A stretch of 64,000 bases of DNA from Pseudomonadota bacterium (GTDB taxonomy: Bacteria > Pseudomonadota > Gammaproteobacteria > Burkholderiales > Methylophilaceae). The translations under genes were made by a program, and so were the position numbers. The notes below the pieces were generated by a model, which was given only the letters and a program-made list of their open reading frames with translations, was not told the DNA's origin and ran no database searches. Below are positions 15,270 through 25,858 of the stretch, piece by piece (position 1 is the first letter of the stretch; each line of letters begins with the position of its first letter). Location: the NCBI GenBank assembly GCA_029782295.1, contig JAKOVB010000089.1, positions 248,001 through 312,000 on the forward strand, given 5' to 3'.

Positions 15270-16586
15270 ATGGAAATCTTCATACTGATTGCACTGATTC
15301 TGCTCAATGGCTCATTTGCCATGTCCGAGATCGCCCTGGTTACTGCAAAACGGAGTCGTCTGGCAAGACTGGCCGCGAATGGCGACGCCTCTTCGGAAAT
15401 CGCGATGCATCTAGGGGCGGAGCCGACACGTTTCCTGTCCACGATCCAGATCGGCATTACCGCCATCGGCATCCTGAACGGGATCGTCGGTGAGGCGGCG
15501 CTGGCTGCGCCCTTCGCCATCTGGTTGCAAACCATGGGCGTGGAAAAAGAACCAAGCGAAGTGATCGCCACGGTTTTGGTGGTGGTGGTCATCACCTACG
15601 TTTCCATCGTCGTTGGCGAGTTGGTGCCCAAGCGCATCGGTCAGTTCAATGCAGAAGGCATTGCCAGACTGGTGGCTCGCCCGATCTCCGCCCTGGCTTT
15701 GATTTCGCGGCCGTTCGTGCATCTGTTGTCGTTCTCGACCGATGCCATTCTGCGGCTGATAGGCACGCGAGATACGGGAAGTTCGGACGTAACCGAGGAA
15801 GACATTCACGCCATGCTGGAGGAAGGCTCGGAGGCAGGCGTGATTGAGAAACATGAACACGATATGGTACGTAACGTGTTCCGACTGGATGACCGGCAGA
15901 TCGGATCGCTCATGATCCCGCGCGGCGACATCGTATACCTGGACATCGAGCAGCCTCTTGAAGTCAATCTGAAACACGTTGCTGAATCCGATCACTCGCG
16001 TTTCCCGGTTTGCCGTGGCGGACTGCATGACATTCTTGGCATCATCGCTGCCAAGCAGCTCTTCACCCAACTGCACACAAGTGGCACGACCGACCTGACC
16101 GCACAGCTCCAACCCTGTGTCTACGTGCCCGAGTCGCTGACTGGGATGGAGTTGCTGGAGCAATTCCGTGTGTCCGGCACCCAGATGGTGTTCGTGATCG
16201 ACGAATACGGCGAACTGCAGGGGCTGGTCACGCTGCAGAACGTGCTGGAAGCCGTCACCGGCGAGTTCAAGCCGCGCAATGCCGAGGATGCCTGGGCCGT
16301 CCAGCGCGATGACGGCTCATGGCTGCTGGATGGCCTGATCCCGATCCCAGAACTGAAAGACCGCCTCGATCTCAAGGAAACACCGGAGGAGGACAAAGGT
16401 AGATACCACACGCTGAGTGGCATGATGATGTGGCTGCTCGGCCAGCTACCCAGCACGGGAGATGTGGCCGAGTGGGAGCATTGGCGGTTGGAAGTGGTCG
16501 ACTTGGATGGCAAGCGCATCGACAAGGTGCTGGCCAGCCGCTTACCGGAGCCGACGGAGGATCAAGGTGAAATCCAATCCGAATAA
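15270..16586 (+). CDS. CNNM/CBS-domain membrane protein (CorC/HlyC, hemolysin-III-unrelated family)
   Basis: A 438-residue protein; ATG 15270 has AAGGA eight bases upstream. Residues 1-190 form the CNNM transmembrane domain (MEIFILIALILLNGSFAMSE, IGITAIGILNGIVGE, VVVVITYVSIVVGELVPKRI). A CBS pair follows (about 205-335; IPRGDIVYLDIEQPLE, VSGTQMVFVIDEYGELQGLVTLQNVLEAV), then a CorC/HlyC transporter-associated domain at the C-terminus. Family members are linked to magnesium or cobalt export and tolerance. It is the first chromosomal gene right of the island, with a possible structured leader. Confidence 0.9.
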   Translation: MEIFILIALILLNGSFAMSEIALVTAKRSRLARLAANGDASSEIAMHLGAEPTRFLSTIQIGITAIGILNGIVGEAALAAPFAIWLQTMGVEKEPSEVIATVLVVVVITYVSIVVGELVPKRIGQFNAEGIARLVARPISALALISRPFVHLLSFSTDAILRLIGTRDTGSSDVTEEDIHAMLEEGSEAGVIEKHEHDMVRNVFRLDDRQIGSLMIPRGDIVYLDIEQPLEVNLKHVAESDHSRFPVCRGGLHDILGIIAAKQLFTQLHTSGTTDLTAQLQPCVYVPESLTGMELLEQFRVSGTQMVFVIDEYGELQGLVTLQNVLEAVTGEFKPRNAEDAWAVQRDDGSWLLDGLIPIPELKDRLDLKETPEEDKGRYHTLSGMMMWLLGQLPSTGDVAEWEHWRLEVVDLDGKRIDKVLASRLPEPTEDQGEIQSE

Positions 16587-16686
16587 TCAAAGAGTTACAA
16601 GATACTGTTAAGTCCTTTTTATTTCCCCGTCACACTCATGCCCCCGCCATAGCTTTCATATGGTACATCCATGATAATCTGTACGT

Positions 16687-17070
16687 ATGGGTTTCCATCG
16701 GAATCGTCGCATCAAGATCAGCGTATTAGTTGCTACGCTTCTGCTGGTATTTCTATGGTCTTCCTCACACTTGGGTTACATCAACCCTCACGTACCGATC
16801 TGGTATTCCATGTTGAGCATCACCTCCGCAATGGTTTACAAGATAGACAAGGATCATGCCAGAGCATACCAGCAACGAATTCCGGAAAAATGGATGCACT
16901 GCATTGATTTATTTGGAGGTTGGCCCGGAGCGTTGATCGCGCAACAGGCGTTTCAACATAAGACACTGAAGGCGTCATTCAAAACCGTGTTCTGGTTGAC
17001 GGTCATGGTTAATTCAACCGTCCTTGGTTTATATCTTAAAAACATCATTCAAGACAGGCTGTCTATATGA
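16687..17070 (+). CDS. DUF1294 family small membrane protein
   Basis: A 127-residue protein with three hydrophobic segments (about 10-25, 33-48 and 100-118). The DUF1294 signature is between them: YKIDKDHARAYQQRIPEKWMHCIDLFGGWPGALIAQQAFQHKTLKASF. In this family the domain is often fused to a cold-shock domain; here it stands alone. Function is unknown. Confidence 0.85.
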   Translation: MGFHRNRRIKISVLVATLLLVFLWSSSHLGYINPHVPIWYSMLSITSAMVYKIDKDHARAYQQRIPEKWMHCIDLFGGWPGALIAQQAFQHKTLKASFKTVFWLTVMVNSTVLGLYLKNIIQDRLSI

Positions 17071-17172
17071 GTCCGGTGATGATGTGGCCGTCACCTCGGA
17101 CCCTGGGTCTCCCCCCGCCCCAGTCCAATCCGAGCAGGTATCCAAGCCCCCACCATTAGAAAGCAAGCTGAT

Positions 17173-18060
17173 TTGAGCGAATCGGTCACCCTGATCAAAA
17201 TTCTATCAATCGTATTCCCGATCTTTTCGATCGTGCTGCTTGGTTTCGCCTATGGCAGACGGCACGACACGGACATGAATGTCTCCAACCAATTGAATAT
17301 GGATATATTCATTCCAGCGCTTGTGTTTTCAGCGTTGGCAGATCAATCCTTCATTCTAACGGGTCACTACAAGCTTGCACTAGGAGCCTTCATCATCATT
17401 TCAGGTTCGGGTCTGCTTGGCTGGTTGATTTCAAAGACTTCGGGCATTCACCTTAAGGCAATCGTGCCCACCATGATGTTCAACAATTGCGGGAATCTCG
17501 GACTTCCGCTTGCCATGCTGGCCTTCGGACGCGAAGGACTAAGTGCCGCCGTGATGATGTTTCTGGTATCCAACCTGATGCACTTTTCTTTCGGGCTGTG
17601 GTTTCTGGATCATCAGGCCAAATGGCATAACGCCTGGCGCGCCCCGGTAATTCTGGCCGCACTTGCAGGGTTGGGCCTGAGCCTCTCGGGATTCACACTT
17701 TGGCAACCACTTCAAATGGCGATCAAGATGCTGGGAGATGTCTCCATCCCCATGGCATTGTTTGCCCTCGGGGTACGGATTGCAAGTTCACATCTCGGGG
17801 AACTGCGCATCGGGCTCATCGGTGCCCTGACACGACCAGTATCAGGCATTCTGATTGCGTGGTTATTGTCAAAGCTGATGGAGTTACAGGGAGTGAACAA
17901 GTCCGTCCTGATCATTTTCGGCGCGTTGCCCCCAGCGGTCATCAACTATGTTTTTGCGGAACGATATAACCAGCGACCCAATGAGGTTGCCGCCATTGTA
18001 TTGATCGGCAATATCGCCGCGGTGGCCATCCTGCCTTTGGTGCTGGCATGGGTGTTATAG
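17173..18060 (+). CDS. AEC family transporter (auxin efflux carrier-like permease)
   Basis: A 295-residue membrane protein with about ten hydrophobic segments, beginning ILSIVFPIFSIVLLGFAYGRR. Family-typical motifs are NQLNMDIFIPALVFSALA, FNNCGNLGLPLAMLAFGREG, DVSIPMALFALGVRIA and GALPPAVINYVFAERYN, the broken-helix core of the AEC fold. It starts with a TTG, because an ATG start would remove the first membrane segment; no strong ribosome-binding site is seen. Probably a secondary transporter of organic acids or similar anions. Its substrate is not predictable. Confidence 0.88.
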   Translation: MSESVTLIKILSIVFPIFSIVLLGFAYGRRHDTDMNVSNQLNMDIFIPALVFSALADQSFILTGHYKLALGAFIIISGSGLLGWLISKTSGIHLKAIVPTMMFNNCGNLGLPLAMLAFGREGLSAAVMMFLVSNLMHFSFGLWFLDHQAKWHNAWRAPVILAALAGLGLSLSGFTLWQPLQMAIKMLGDVSIPMALFALGVRIASSHLGELRIGLIGALTRPVSGILIAWLLSKLMELQGVNKSVLIIFGALPPAVINYVFAERYNQRPNEVAAIVLIGNIAAVAILPLVLAWVL

Positions 18061-18106
18061 AAAATGTTGTATGCTTTTGGATCGTTATAAAACAAGGAGA
18101 TATAAA

Positions 18107-18460
18107 ATGCATTACGCAATATCAACCACCTGGGGGCCGACGGATGTCACACGTGCGGACATTCCATTCGTGTTTGCAGCTTCAGCCTTGCAGGCAGGCG
18201 ATACGGTATTCCTGATGCTGTTCCATGATGCAGCCACAATCGCCGTGGAAGGCGCTCATCAAAAAATGATACCGTTCGGCCCTCCGCCCAGATTCGCGGA
18301 AGTCTTTGCGCATCCGAACGCACAGGTCATGGTATGCAAACCATGTGCGGAATTGCGTGGCATTACAGAATCCATGCTGGTGGCTGGTGTTACTTTTGGC
18401 GGAATGAACGATTTCCATGCCCAGGCATCTCGCCCTGATGCCAAGCCTATCAATTTCTGA
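18107..18460 (+). CDS. DsrE-family protein
   Basis: A 117-residue cytoplasmic protein; ATG 18107 has AAGGAG eight bases upstream. Alternating strands and helices match the DsrE/DsrF fold: YAISTTWGPTDVTRADIPFVFAASAL, DTVFLMLFHDAATIA, and VMVCKPCAELRGI with Cys residues at the usual conserved loop. Relatives are small sulfur-transfer or sulfur-sensing proteins; many are unassigned. It is the last plus-strand gene before the convergent chp operon. Confidence 0.82.
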   Translation: MHYAISTTWGPTDVTRADIPFVFAASALQAGDTVFLMLFHDAATIAVEGAHQKMIPFGPPPRFAEVFAHPNAQVMVCKPCAELRGITESMLVAGVTFGGMNDFHAQASRPDAKPINF

Positions 18461-18481
18461 CACAGAACTCGTTAAACATCA

Positions 18482-18520
18482 TAAAAAAACCCGGCCTCAA
18501 ATGGCTTGAGCGCCGGGTTA
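18482..18520 (-). terminator. Terminator of the pil/chp operon
   Basis: Hairpin of AACCCGGC with GCCGGGTT plus an inner CTCAA/TTGAG helix and one bulged base. Read on the minus strand it is followed by a seven-T run, so it terminates the chpA transcript. It may also slow plus-strand transcripts from the DsrE gene. Confidence 0.8.
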
Positions 18521-18548
18521 TCCATCAGAAAACACGCCTGAAACAAAA

Positions 18549-21500
18549 TCAATTAACGGTGGCAGCTTCCAGCTTCTTCGCGACAAATTGGGCCAACGTT
18601 TCAAGCAGCGCCTCATCCTGCACCGGTTTACCCAGATAGGCATCGATTCCGATTTCCTTCGCCAGGTTACGGTGCTTGTCAGCGGTGCGAGAACTTACGA
18701 CGATCAGCGGCAAACGGGCTGTCTGGCTGTCATCCCGGATATTCCGTGCCAGCTCGAATCCATCCATTCTTGGCATTTCAATATCCAGCACCACGGCATC
18801 CGGCACCTCTTCCTGCAGCATTTGCAAGGCGTCGATCCCATCCTTGGCGGTCAGGACACGGTAACCTTCCCTGGTCAGCAAACGCCCAAGCACCTTGCGC
18901 ATGGTCAGGGAATCGTCCACGACCAGCACTGTCGGCTGACGCTGCGCCTCAACCTCGACGGCAGCGCTGACGTGGACAGCTCCAGCAGCCAATACAGCAC
19001 GGTTGGCCAACTGTACCGGATTGATGATCAGCATGATCTTCCCATCACCGAGGACGGTCGCTCCCACAATCCCCGGAACCAATGTCAGTTGTTGGCCGAT
19101 ACGCTTCACGACGACTTCGCGGTTACCGATGATTTCATCCACATGCAAGGCAATATGATAATTACCGCTTCTCAGCAACAGGACGGGGGAACTGCGTTGC
19201 GCTTCCGGCATGACGACATCATCGCCGACCAGACGAGGCAGATAATGAATCGGGTAGTCACGACCGGACCAGGTCACCTTGCCTGCGGCATAAGAGGCCC
19301 TCAGGGTTTCCGCCTTCAGCACCTGCACCTGCTCCACCATCACTGCTGGCAAGGCCATCTGATAGCTTCCTGCACGAACCATGACCGCCTGCGACATGGT
19401 CAGCGTCGTGGGTAGATAGATATTGAATGTCGTTCCCAGTCCTTTCTGACTCACCACATCGATCCGGCCACCAAGCATCGAGATCTCGTTGCGGACGACA
19501 TCCAGCCCGACCCCACGTCCCGCCACCTGGGTCACCTCGCTGGAAGTCGAGAAGCCCGGCTCAAAAATCACCGACATCAAAGTTTGTTCATCGACTTTGG
19601 ACTTTTTATCGAACAAGCCCTTTTCGATGGCCCGTTTACGCACCAGATCCACATTGATACCGGCACCGTCATCATTGACCGAGATCAGAATCTCATTCTT
19701 TTCCTGGCGGACAGAAAGGGCTATATGACCGGCTTCGGTCTTTTTAGCCGCGAGTCGTTGGTCGGCAGGCTCGATACCGTGCGCGATCGCGTTGCGCAAC
19801 AAGTGTTCCAGTGGCGCAACGATTTTTTCCAATACGCTGCGATCAATTTCTGCCTGGGCGCCGCTCACCGACAATTCGACCCTGTTCCCGAGATCACGCG
19901 CGGTCTGCCGTACGATTCTGTGCAGGCGCTCAGTCACGGTCGAGAACGGAATCATGCGGATATGCATGAGTTCCTGCTGCAAATCACGATTCATGCGCAT
20001 CTGATCCTGCAATGCGGCTTCGGTCTCATCCAGATTGTCTAGCAAGCCGTGCTGCGTCGTGGAAACGTCATTGACGCTTTCTGCCATCATGCGGGTCAAC
20101 TCCTGCAGACGGGTGTAGCGGTCGAATTCAAGTGGGTCAAACGCTTCACCGGATTCCAGAAGCAATGTTTCACGTGATTGCAAACGGCTATCAGCCTCAA
20201 TTTCCAATTCGCGCAGATAACTGCGCAGGCGGGTGACGCTTTCGGTCAACTCCTGCAGCGAATGTTTGAACATGCCCATTTCACGTTCGATGCGCGAGCG
20301 CGAAATACTGATCTCACCGGCCTCGTTGACGAGTTCATCCAGCACATTGGCCTTTACTCGCAATGTCTGTACAACAGAACTTGCGATCTCGGGCATCCGC
20401 ATGCCGGCTGGCGCGTCGGCTGCACCTGCAGTGGTTTGCTTGACAGGCGTGTCGAATACTTCCATACGGCGGGAAATATCGTCCAGATCCGCAAACATAC
20501 GGTCAAAATCCGACTCCAGGGGCTTGGACTTGAGCACCTGGATCACGAAGGTTTCGAGGTCGTGAATGGCATCTCCCAGTTCACCCTCTCCAGCCATGCG
20601 TGCACCACCCTTAAGCGTATGCAACGCTCGCTGCAGAGACCTGGGGGGAGCACTGTCATCCGGACGTGAACGCCAATCCCGCAATTCGGCCCCGACCAGC
20701 GGGAACAATTCTCTGGCTTCTTCCAGAAAAATATCCAGCAACTGACGATCCGACGACGTTGGCTCCGGTGCGACTATGGTAGCTTTTCCGACTGGCAGTT
20801 CGACCAGTATGGATTCATGCGGAATCTCTGCATCTGAAGACGGGGCCAAGGGCTCGTCTACTACTACGGGATTGATCTGCAGCAGGTTAAGTACCGCGAG
20901 GTCAGGCTTGGGCTTACGCAATGCAGCCACGCGCGTCAGCATCAATTGCAGTGAAAGTAGAGCACGCTCCATGACGGCCCAGCCTTCAGGCTTCCATTCG
21001 GCCACGCGCCTGTCAAATGCATCCAGCCATAACTCGATGGCTTCTGCCAGTTGTCCGACGGGAAGAAGCCCGGTCGTCCTGGAGATCCCGGAGAGCGTGT
21101 GCGCTGCGCGAATACAATCGGCCGCCGGCATCAACTCGGGAGTTGCCCCAGAGTTGCTGACAGCATCCTGCAGTAATTCCAGATTCTTCTGCGCTTCCTT
21201 GATAAAAATTTCGAACAACGGACGTGGAATCTGAACTGTGCCACCTACGATCACAACGCTATCAGTACTGGAAGTTTCGGGTGCTTTGGTTGGCTCTGGC
21301 TGTTCGGCCACCACCGGTTGTGCTGATTGTGCCGGCAAGGATGACGCCTTGTCCTGCCACAAACCGATATCAATTGAAACACTGCCTTTGGTCTTGAGTT
21401 GGCTGACCCATTCACTAAAAGCCTCTTGCGCCTCTTCGGCAAATTCGAGCACTTCAGGGCTAGGTGCCAAAGCATGCTCAATGAGGTGATTGAAGACCTG

Positions 21501-23453
21501 TTCAACCTGCCATGCGACTTCCCCCATCGACGTCAGGCCGACTGTACGACCACTACCCTTCAGGGTATGAAAGCCACGCCTAACCTCTGCCAGTGCAGCA
21601 GGATCATCGGCCTTCTCTCGCAGATCCTCGACATATTGAGAGATGGTTTCGAGCACCTCTTCTGCCTCGGTCAAATAGATGTCGAGCAATTCAGAATCGG
21701 CAGCCTTGTCTGTCACTTTTTTACTACGCCGTGCCTTCGGTTTTGCTGGAGGAACTTCCGCCACCCCTTGGATCACATCGGTCTTATGTGCCCCCTGCTG
21801 AAGTTCATCAAGGAACAAGGCGACGGATTTCTCGGCAGAAACACCTTCACGCATTGCATCATCGACCAGATACCCCAAAGCACTCAGGCTTTCGGCAACG
21901 CTGACAAAGCTTTCTGCATCAGGATTGCTTTGAGGAGCGGCAAACCAGGCCACATATTTTCCACATAATTCAGCAAGAGAAGATGCGACAGGCAATTCCA
22001 GCATATTGAATGCGCCGGCCACCTGATGCAGAGGTGCCGCCAACGGCTCCAAGAGATCCTTTTTGGATGGATCGCGGAAATAGAGATCAAGCACTTCCTC
22101 GATCTGTTTGAGCATCCCCTGGATTTCGTGTCCGACAGCAGAAAGTGTGGCGACATCGATGGTCGTGGGAAGTGCTTCGCCAGCCAAAGCGCCTTCCTGT
22201 CTCAACCTGGAAATATGCTGAGCGGCCTGATCTGCGAACTCCTTACCGAGATAAGCATAATTTTCGAGCGCATTTTCACAAAGGGTGAGAGCAGTGGCAA
22301 CGTCCAGACTATATTCATCCGTGAGCAATTCCGACGCATCTGAAATCCTTTCCAGAGTCGCCAGCAACACCATCATCAGGTCGCTCAACGCACCGTTCGA
22401 CAATATTTCCCTCGAAGGCTCGATGGCGTACATCGCCTCCAGCATGGACGGAAGTGCACTAACCCCCTTCTCTGCCACATCCGACCATGTATCTTTAAGT
22501 TTGGGTAAAGCATGACGCAGGGTGGCCAACGCGGCAGACTCGCCACCTGGTTTGTGTATCAGTCCGGATGCCAGTTCAGGCCCAGGCAACAACTCATCCA
22601 ATTCAAAGCGTGAGGTCACCTGCTTGATACGCTCAGTGACAGCGGGAGATCTCGCCACCTGAAACAACAGATCGCGCATGAGCGCACCAGATGGCTTTGC
22701 GACCCCATCGAGAAGACAACGCAATTGCTGATCGAGTCTTCGGAAGATACGGATGGATTGCAGGCCTGTCTTACCTCCAGCCTGGGCGATGGCATCGATA
22801 GCGGCACCGGCAACCCACCAGAGCGTCTTGTTCATCGGCAAGCGCTGGGTCTGCGCCACGGCCTCAGCGACCTGACGCATTTGTGAAACGTCATCGACAG
22901 AACCGGATCGTAACCAGTTCAACAGGGCTTTGAGAAACACACGGCGCTGCTGAAGAATAAATTTTCCTAGCTCACCCTCTTCCTTCTCGATGTAGGGGAG
23001 ATCGGCGGGTGCACGGATGGATGTATCCGGAAAGAACAGGCTGCTCTCATCCGGCAGTTCCTTACCCTGGATCATCGCGACTGCGGAATAAGTCGGATAG
23101 AGACGCAACGGAATATCCGGGGCACCGTTCACGAGATCGTTGAGATAAGCAGAAAGAGCACGGACTCCGGTACAAAAGACCGAAATCACTTCCTCGGATG
23201 CTGGCAACTTTTGCTTGACCAGTGCATCAGCCATGGATTCGAGTTCCTGGCAGAAGCATTTGGCTCCTTCCAGCCCGACCATATCCAATGCGCCATTGAC
23301 CTGATGCAGATGAGTCAGCATGAAGCGAGCAGGCGAAACATCCTGTGGCTTTTCACGATAACTGACTGCCTGATCCAGCACGCTGGCTAACGCTTGATCA
23401 ATTTCACCCTTAACCCAGGTCAGTGGTCCAAGATCGAAATCATCCCGGCTCAT
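18549..23453 (-). CDS. chpA: ChpA: multi-Hpt CheA-type kinase of the type IV pilus chemosensory system
   Basis: A 1634-residue hybrid kinase and the last gene of pilG-H-I-J-chpA. Hpt-like modules, by their His motif: LHQVNG near 50 and LHQVAG near 476 (both lack the KG signature), FHTLKG near 627, AHTLSG near 785 (Ser replaces Lys), and LHTLKG near 944. The kinase part follows: a dimerisation helix region, an ATPase N-box RNAIAHGIEP near 1222, and a G-box GRGVGLDVV near 1314. A CheW-like domain spans about 1360-1490. A receiver domain ends the protein (VLVVDDSLTMRKVLG near 1508, phospho-Asp in VVLDIEMPRMDG near 1556). By homology it phosphorylates PilG and PilH to control twitching and cAMP or surface signalling. 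Confidence 0.93.
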   Translation of the reverse strand: MSRDDFDLGPLTWVKGEIDQALASVLDQAVSYREKPQDVSPARFMLTHLHQVNGALDMVGLEGAKCFCQELESMADALVKQKLPASEEVISVFCTGVRALSAYLNDLVNGAPDIPLRLYPTYSAVAMIQGKELPDESSLFFPDTSIRAPADLPYIEKEEGELGKFILQQRRVFLKALLNWLRSGSVDDVSQMRQVAEAVAQTQRLPMNKTLWWVAGAAIDAIAQAGGKTGLQSIRIFRRLDQQLRCLLDGVAKPSGALMRDLLFQVARSPAVTERIKQVTSRFELDELLPGPELASGLIHKPGGESAALATLRHALPKLKDTWSDVAEKGVSALPSMLEAMYAIEPSREILSNGALSDLMMVLLATLERISDASELLTDEYSLDVATALTLCENALENYAYLGKEFADQAAQHISRLRQEGALAGEALPTTIDVATLSAVGHEIQGMLKQIEEVLDLYFRDPSKKDLLEPLAAPLHQVAGAFNMLELPVASSLAELCGKYVAWFAAPQSNPDAESFVSVAESLSALGYLVDDAMREGVSAEKSVALFLDELQQGAHKTDVIQGVAEVPPAKPKARRSKKVTDKAADSELLDIYLTEAEEVLETISQYVEDLREKADDPAALAEVRRGFHTLKGSGRTVGLTSMGEVAWQVEQVFNHLIEHALAPSPEVLEFAEEAQEAFSEWVSQLKTKGSVSIDIGLWQDKASSLPAQSAQPVVAEQPEPTKAPETSSTDSVVIVGGTVQIPRPLFEIFIKEAQKNLELLQDAVSNSGATPELMPAADCIRAAHTLSGISRTTGLLPVGQLAEAIELWLDAFDRRVAEWKPEGWAVMERALLSLQLMLTRVAALRKPKPDLAVLNLLQINPVVVDEPLAPSSDAEIPHESILVELPVGKATIVAPEPTSSDRQLLDIFLEEARELFPLVGAELRDWRSRPDDSAPPRSLQRALHTLKGGARMAGEGELGDAIHDLETFVIQVLKSKPLESDFDRMFADLDDISRRMEVFDTPVKQTTAGAADAPAGMRMPEIASSVVQTLRVKANVLDELVNEAGEISISRSRIEREMGMFKHSLQELTESVTRLRSYLRELEIEADSRLQSRETLLLESGEAFDPLEFDRYTRLQELTRMMAESVNDVSTTQHGLLDNLDETEAALQDQMRMNRDLQQELMHIRMIPFSTVTERLHRIVRQTARDLGNRVELSVSGAQAEIDRSVLEKIVAPLEHLLRNAIAHGIEPADQRLAAKKTEAGHIALSVRQEKNEILISVNDDGAGINVDLVRKRAIEKGLFDKKSKVDEQTLMSVIFEPGFSTSSEVTQVAGRGVGLDVVRNEISMLGGRIDVVSQKGLGTTFNIYLPTTLTMSQAVMVRAGSYQMALPAVMVEQVQVLKAETLRASYAAGKVTWSGRDYPIHYLPRLVGDDVVMPEAQRSSPVLLLRSGNYHIALHVDEIIGNREVVVKRIGQQLTLVPGIVGATVLGDGKIMLIINPVQLANRAVLAAGAVHVSAAVEVEAQRQPTVLVVDDSLTMRKVLGRLLTREGYRVLTAKDGIDALQMLQEEVPDAVVLDIEMPRMDGFELARNIRDDSQTARLPLIVVSSRTADKHRNLAKEIGIDAYLGKPVQDEALLETLAQFVAKKLEAATVN

Positions 23454-23538
23454 GTTAGTGATTCCCCTTTGGCATGATGTCTAGGATGGCGACCCAATAA
23501 ACTAAAGCACATACGATCAAGCCGCCAAACCGGAATGT

Positions 23539-25227
23539 TTAACTGACCTTGAAGCCCGCGACTGAAGCGCGGAGTTCTTCAGCCAGCGCGGTCAACTGAC
23601 CGATCGATTGCGCAGTCAACCGCGTACCCTCGGTAGTCTGGGTAGTAATCTGCTGAATTTCTGTCATGTTGGCACGTGCCTTGGCAGCCATTTCGGTCTG
23701 CGCTGCTGTCGATTTGGAAATCGCCTCGATGAGATGGGCAAGGCTTTTGGTCACGGACTCGATTTCATTCAGCGTCTGGCCTGCGGCATCGGAAAGTTTG
23801 GCACCTTCCACCACGCCTGCTGTACTGTTTTCCATAGCGGCCACGGCATTGTTGGTGTCAGTCTGAATGGTTTTCACAATCACACTGATCTGCTTCGTCG
23901 CTTCCGAGGAGCGTTCTGCCAGACGTTGCACTTCTTCGGCCACCACCGTAAATCCACGCCCGGCTTCGCCTGCGGACGCCGCCTGAATGGCAGCATTCAA
24001 AGCCAGAATATTGGTTTGCTCGGTAATGTCCGAAATCAGTTCCACGATTTCACCAATTTCCTGAGAACTCTCGCCCAATCGCTTGATTCTCTTTGAAGTT
24101 TCCTGAATCTGCGTGCGGATGTCGTTCATGCCGGAAATCGTATTTTGCACCGCCTGAGAACCCAGTGTCGCAGCTTCCAACGAGCGTTGCGCCACCTCTG
24201 CTGCCTGGCCGGCATTGCTGGATACTTCCAGGATCGAACTGGCCATCTGCTCAACTGCATCGGCCGTTTCCTTAATTTGAACGGATTGTTTCTGCGCGGC
24301 TTGAAGCAACTGGTTGGAGGTTCCTTGCGCCTGAGCTGTCGCAGCATTCACCTGCTCCGTCGCCCGGTTGATCTCGCCCACCAGTTCGCGCAGGCTTGCA
24401 ATCGTGTAGTTGATCGAGTCCGCAATGGCACCGGTAATGCTTTCTGTCACTTGGGCGTTCACAGTCAAATCCCCGTCTGCAAGGTCGCCCATTTCATCCA
24501 GCAGATTCAGAATGGCCTCCTGGTTGCGCAGATTGGTCATTTCGATTTCAGAGGCACGTTCACGCGCAGCGGCAGCCTGTTTGTTACCGTTATAAACGAT
24601 CAGAATCAGGGTCACCATAGCTGCAGCAAAAGCCAAACCGAACCAGATAAATGCGTTATTTCCCAATCCGTGCTTGTCAACGACATCCTGGGAGAGCGCT
24701 AGCATGTCATCACCCGCAGCCGCGAGTTTTTCGCTTGCATCACTGCTGAACGATTTGCTGGCCATGATGGGTTTGGCATTTGCCAACACTTTGTCCCATT
24801 GCGCATTCAGCTTATCCATTTGCTCTTCAGAACCGCTCCCCATAAAAGGAAGAATGCTTTGGGAGGTGTTTTGCATCGAAGCCAGACCCTGGGTAACACG
24901 CGCTTCCGCGGCCTTGGCTCGACTCGGTGCGTAAGGGTCGCCCTGCGCGGCCAGCAGGGAGTCACGGGTCAACTGCTGTACGAATACCTGCACGTCTCCC
25001 GCGCCAATTGCGAATTCACTGTCCCTGCGGATCTGTTCGACGCCCATGACACCGGAAACCGCAAGGACGACAAAAGAGATCAGGACATACAGGGGAACCC
25101 TGCCATGATGTTGTTCTGCGCCTTCGGGCGTATCAGCTGCGCTTTTCGCGCCCCCAAGCTTGATATCCTTGAGTTTCGCCAGCATCGTGTCCGGAAGGCT
25201 TTTCAATTTCGCCAAATCTAACGCCAT
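23539..25227 (-). CDS. pilJ: PilJ: methyl-accepting chemotaxis-like receptor
   Basis: A 562-residue receptor; ATG 25227 has GGGAG six bases upstream. Membrane segments lie at about 45-63 and 190-212 and enclose a periplasmic PilJ-type domain. A short HAMP-like linker and the cytoplasmic signalling hairpin follow, with the conserved tip [21 protein letters not shown] and [19 protein letters not shown]. It should cluster with PilI and ChpA at the cell pole and sense pilus-related signals. It lies between pilI and chpA in the expected order. Confidence 0.93.
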   Translation of the reverse strand: MALDLAKLKSLPDTMLAKLKDIKLGGAKSAADTPEGAEQHHGRVPLYVLISFVVLAVSGVMGVEQIRRDSEFAIGAGDVQVFVQQLTRDSLLAAQGDPYAPSRAKAAEARVTQGLASMQNTSQSILPFMGSGSEEQMDKLNAQWDKVLANAKPIMASKSFSSDASEKLAAAGDDMLALSQDVVDKHGLGNNAFIWFGLAFAAAMVTLILIVYNGNKQAAAARERASEIEMTNLRNQEAILNLLDEMGDLADGDLTVNAQVTESITGAIADSINYTIASLRELVGEINRATEQVNAATAQAQGTSNQLLQAAQKQSVQIKETADAVEQMASSILEVSSNAGQAAEVAQRSLEAATLGSQAVQNTISGMNDIRTQIQETSKRIKRLGESSQEIGEIVELISDITEQTNILALNAAIQAASAGEAGRGFTVVAEEVQRLAERSSEATKQISVIVKTIQTDTNNAVAAMENSTAGVVEGAKLSDAAGQTLNEIESVTKSLAHLIEAISKSTAAQTEMAAKARANMTEIQQITTQTTEGTRLTAQSIGQLTALAEELRASVAGFKVS

Positions 25228-25337
25228 CTGATTACTCCCAATTCTCTTCTTCGTTATCTTATTTCCATGCGGAAACATCAGCGACCCGCATGTATCCCAT
25301 TGATACTAAACACGCACCATCCCAAATTACCCAGCCG

Positions 25338-25856
25338 TTATGCGGCAACCTGCATGAAATCCTGACTATTGAGCAAGGCTGACACATTCAATTCGCGCCA
25401 TTCTCGGGCGCTGTCATCCCAGTAAGTAGCCGACCCCCAGGATATCGAACGGGAAGCATCCGCCTTCTGATGCATTTCAGTCAGATTGCGCAAACCAAAC
25501 AACCGGTCGACCAGAAATGCGGCATTAATACCAAAACGATTTCCTGCAAGCAGCAGCCTGCAATCAGGCCCGAGCCTGACCGGCCGACCACCGAAGAATG
25601 CAGACAAGTCCGTAACGGCAAAAAGATTTCCTCGAATGTTTGCCATCCCAACGAACCAGGGTCTGGTGAGAGGCACTGGATGGATCTCCGGCACCGGCAA
25701 CACTTCACCGATATCACTGAGAGATACCAGCCATGCGTCATCGCCAATCTGGATTCCGAGCCTCGATGTTGTTGCCGACTGCTCCGACTGCTGCAATGCT
25801 TTCAGTCGGGAAAGGATGTTTTCCTGATATGCCTGAAGGTCGAGTCTTCTAGCCAT
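25338..25856 (-). CDS. pilI: PilI: CheW-like coupling protein
   Basis: A 172-residue CheW-domain protein. Conserved CheW elements are GIQIGDDAWLVSLSDIGEVLPVPEIHPVPLTRPWFVGMANIRGNLFAVTDLSAFFGG and the later LLLAGNRFGINAAFLVDRLFGL. It couples the PilJ receptor to the ChpA kinase. It lies two bases downstream of pilH and 110 bases upstream of pilJ in the same transcript. Confidence 0.92.
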   Translation of the reverse strand: MARRLDLQAYQENILSRLKALQQSEQSATTSRLGIQIGDDAWLVSLSDIGEVLPVPEIHPVPLTRPWFVGMANIRGNLFAVTDLSAFFGGRPVRLGPDCRLLLAGNRFGINAAFLVDRLFGLRNLTEMHQKADASRSISWGSATYWDDSAREWRELNVSALLNSQDFMQVAA

Positions 25857-25858
25857 GG

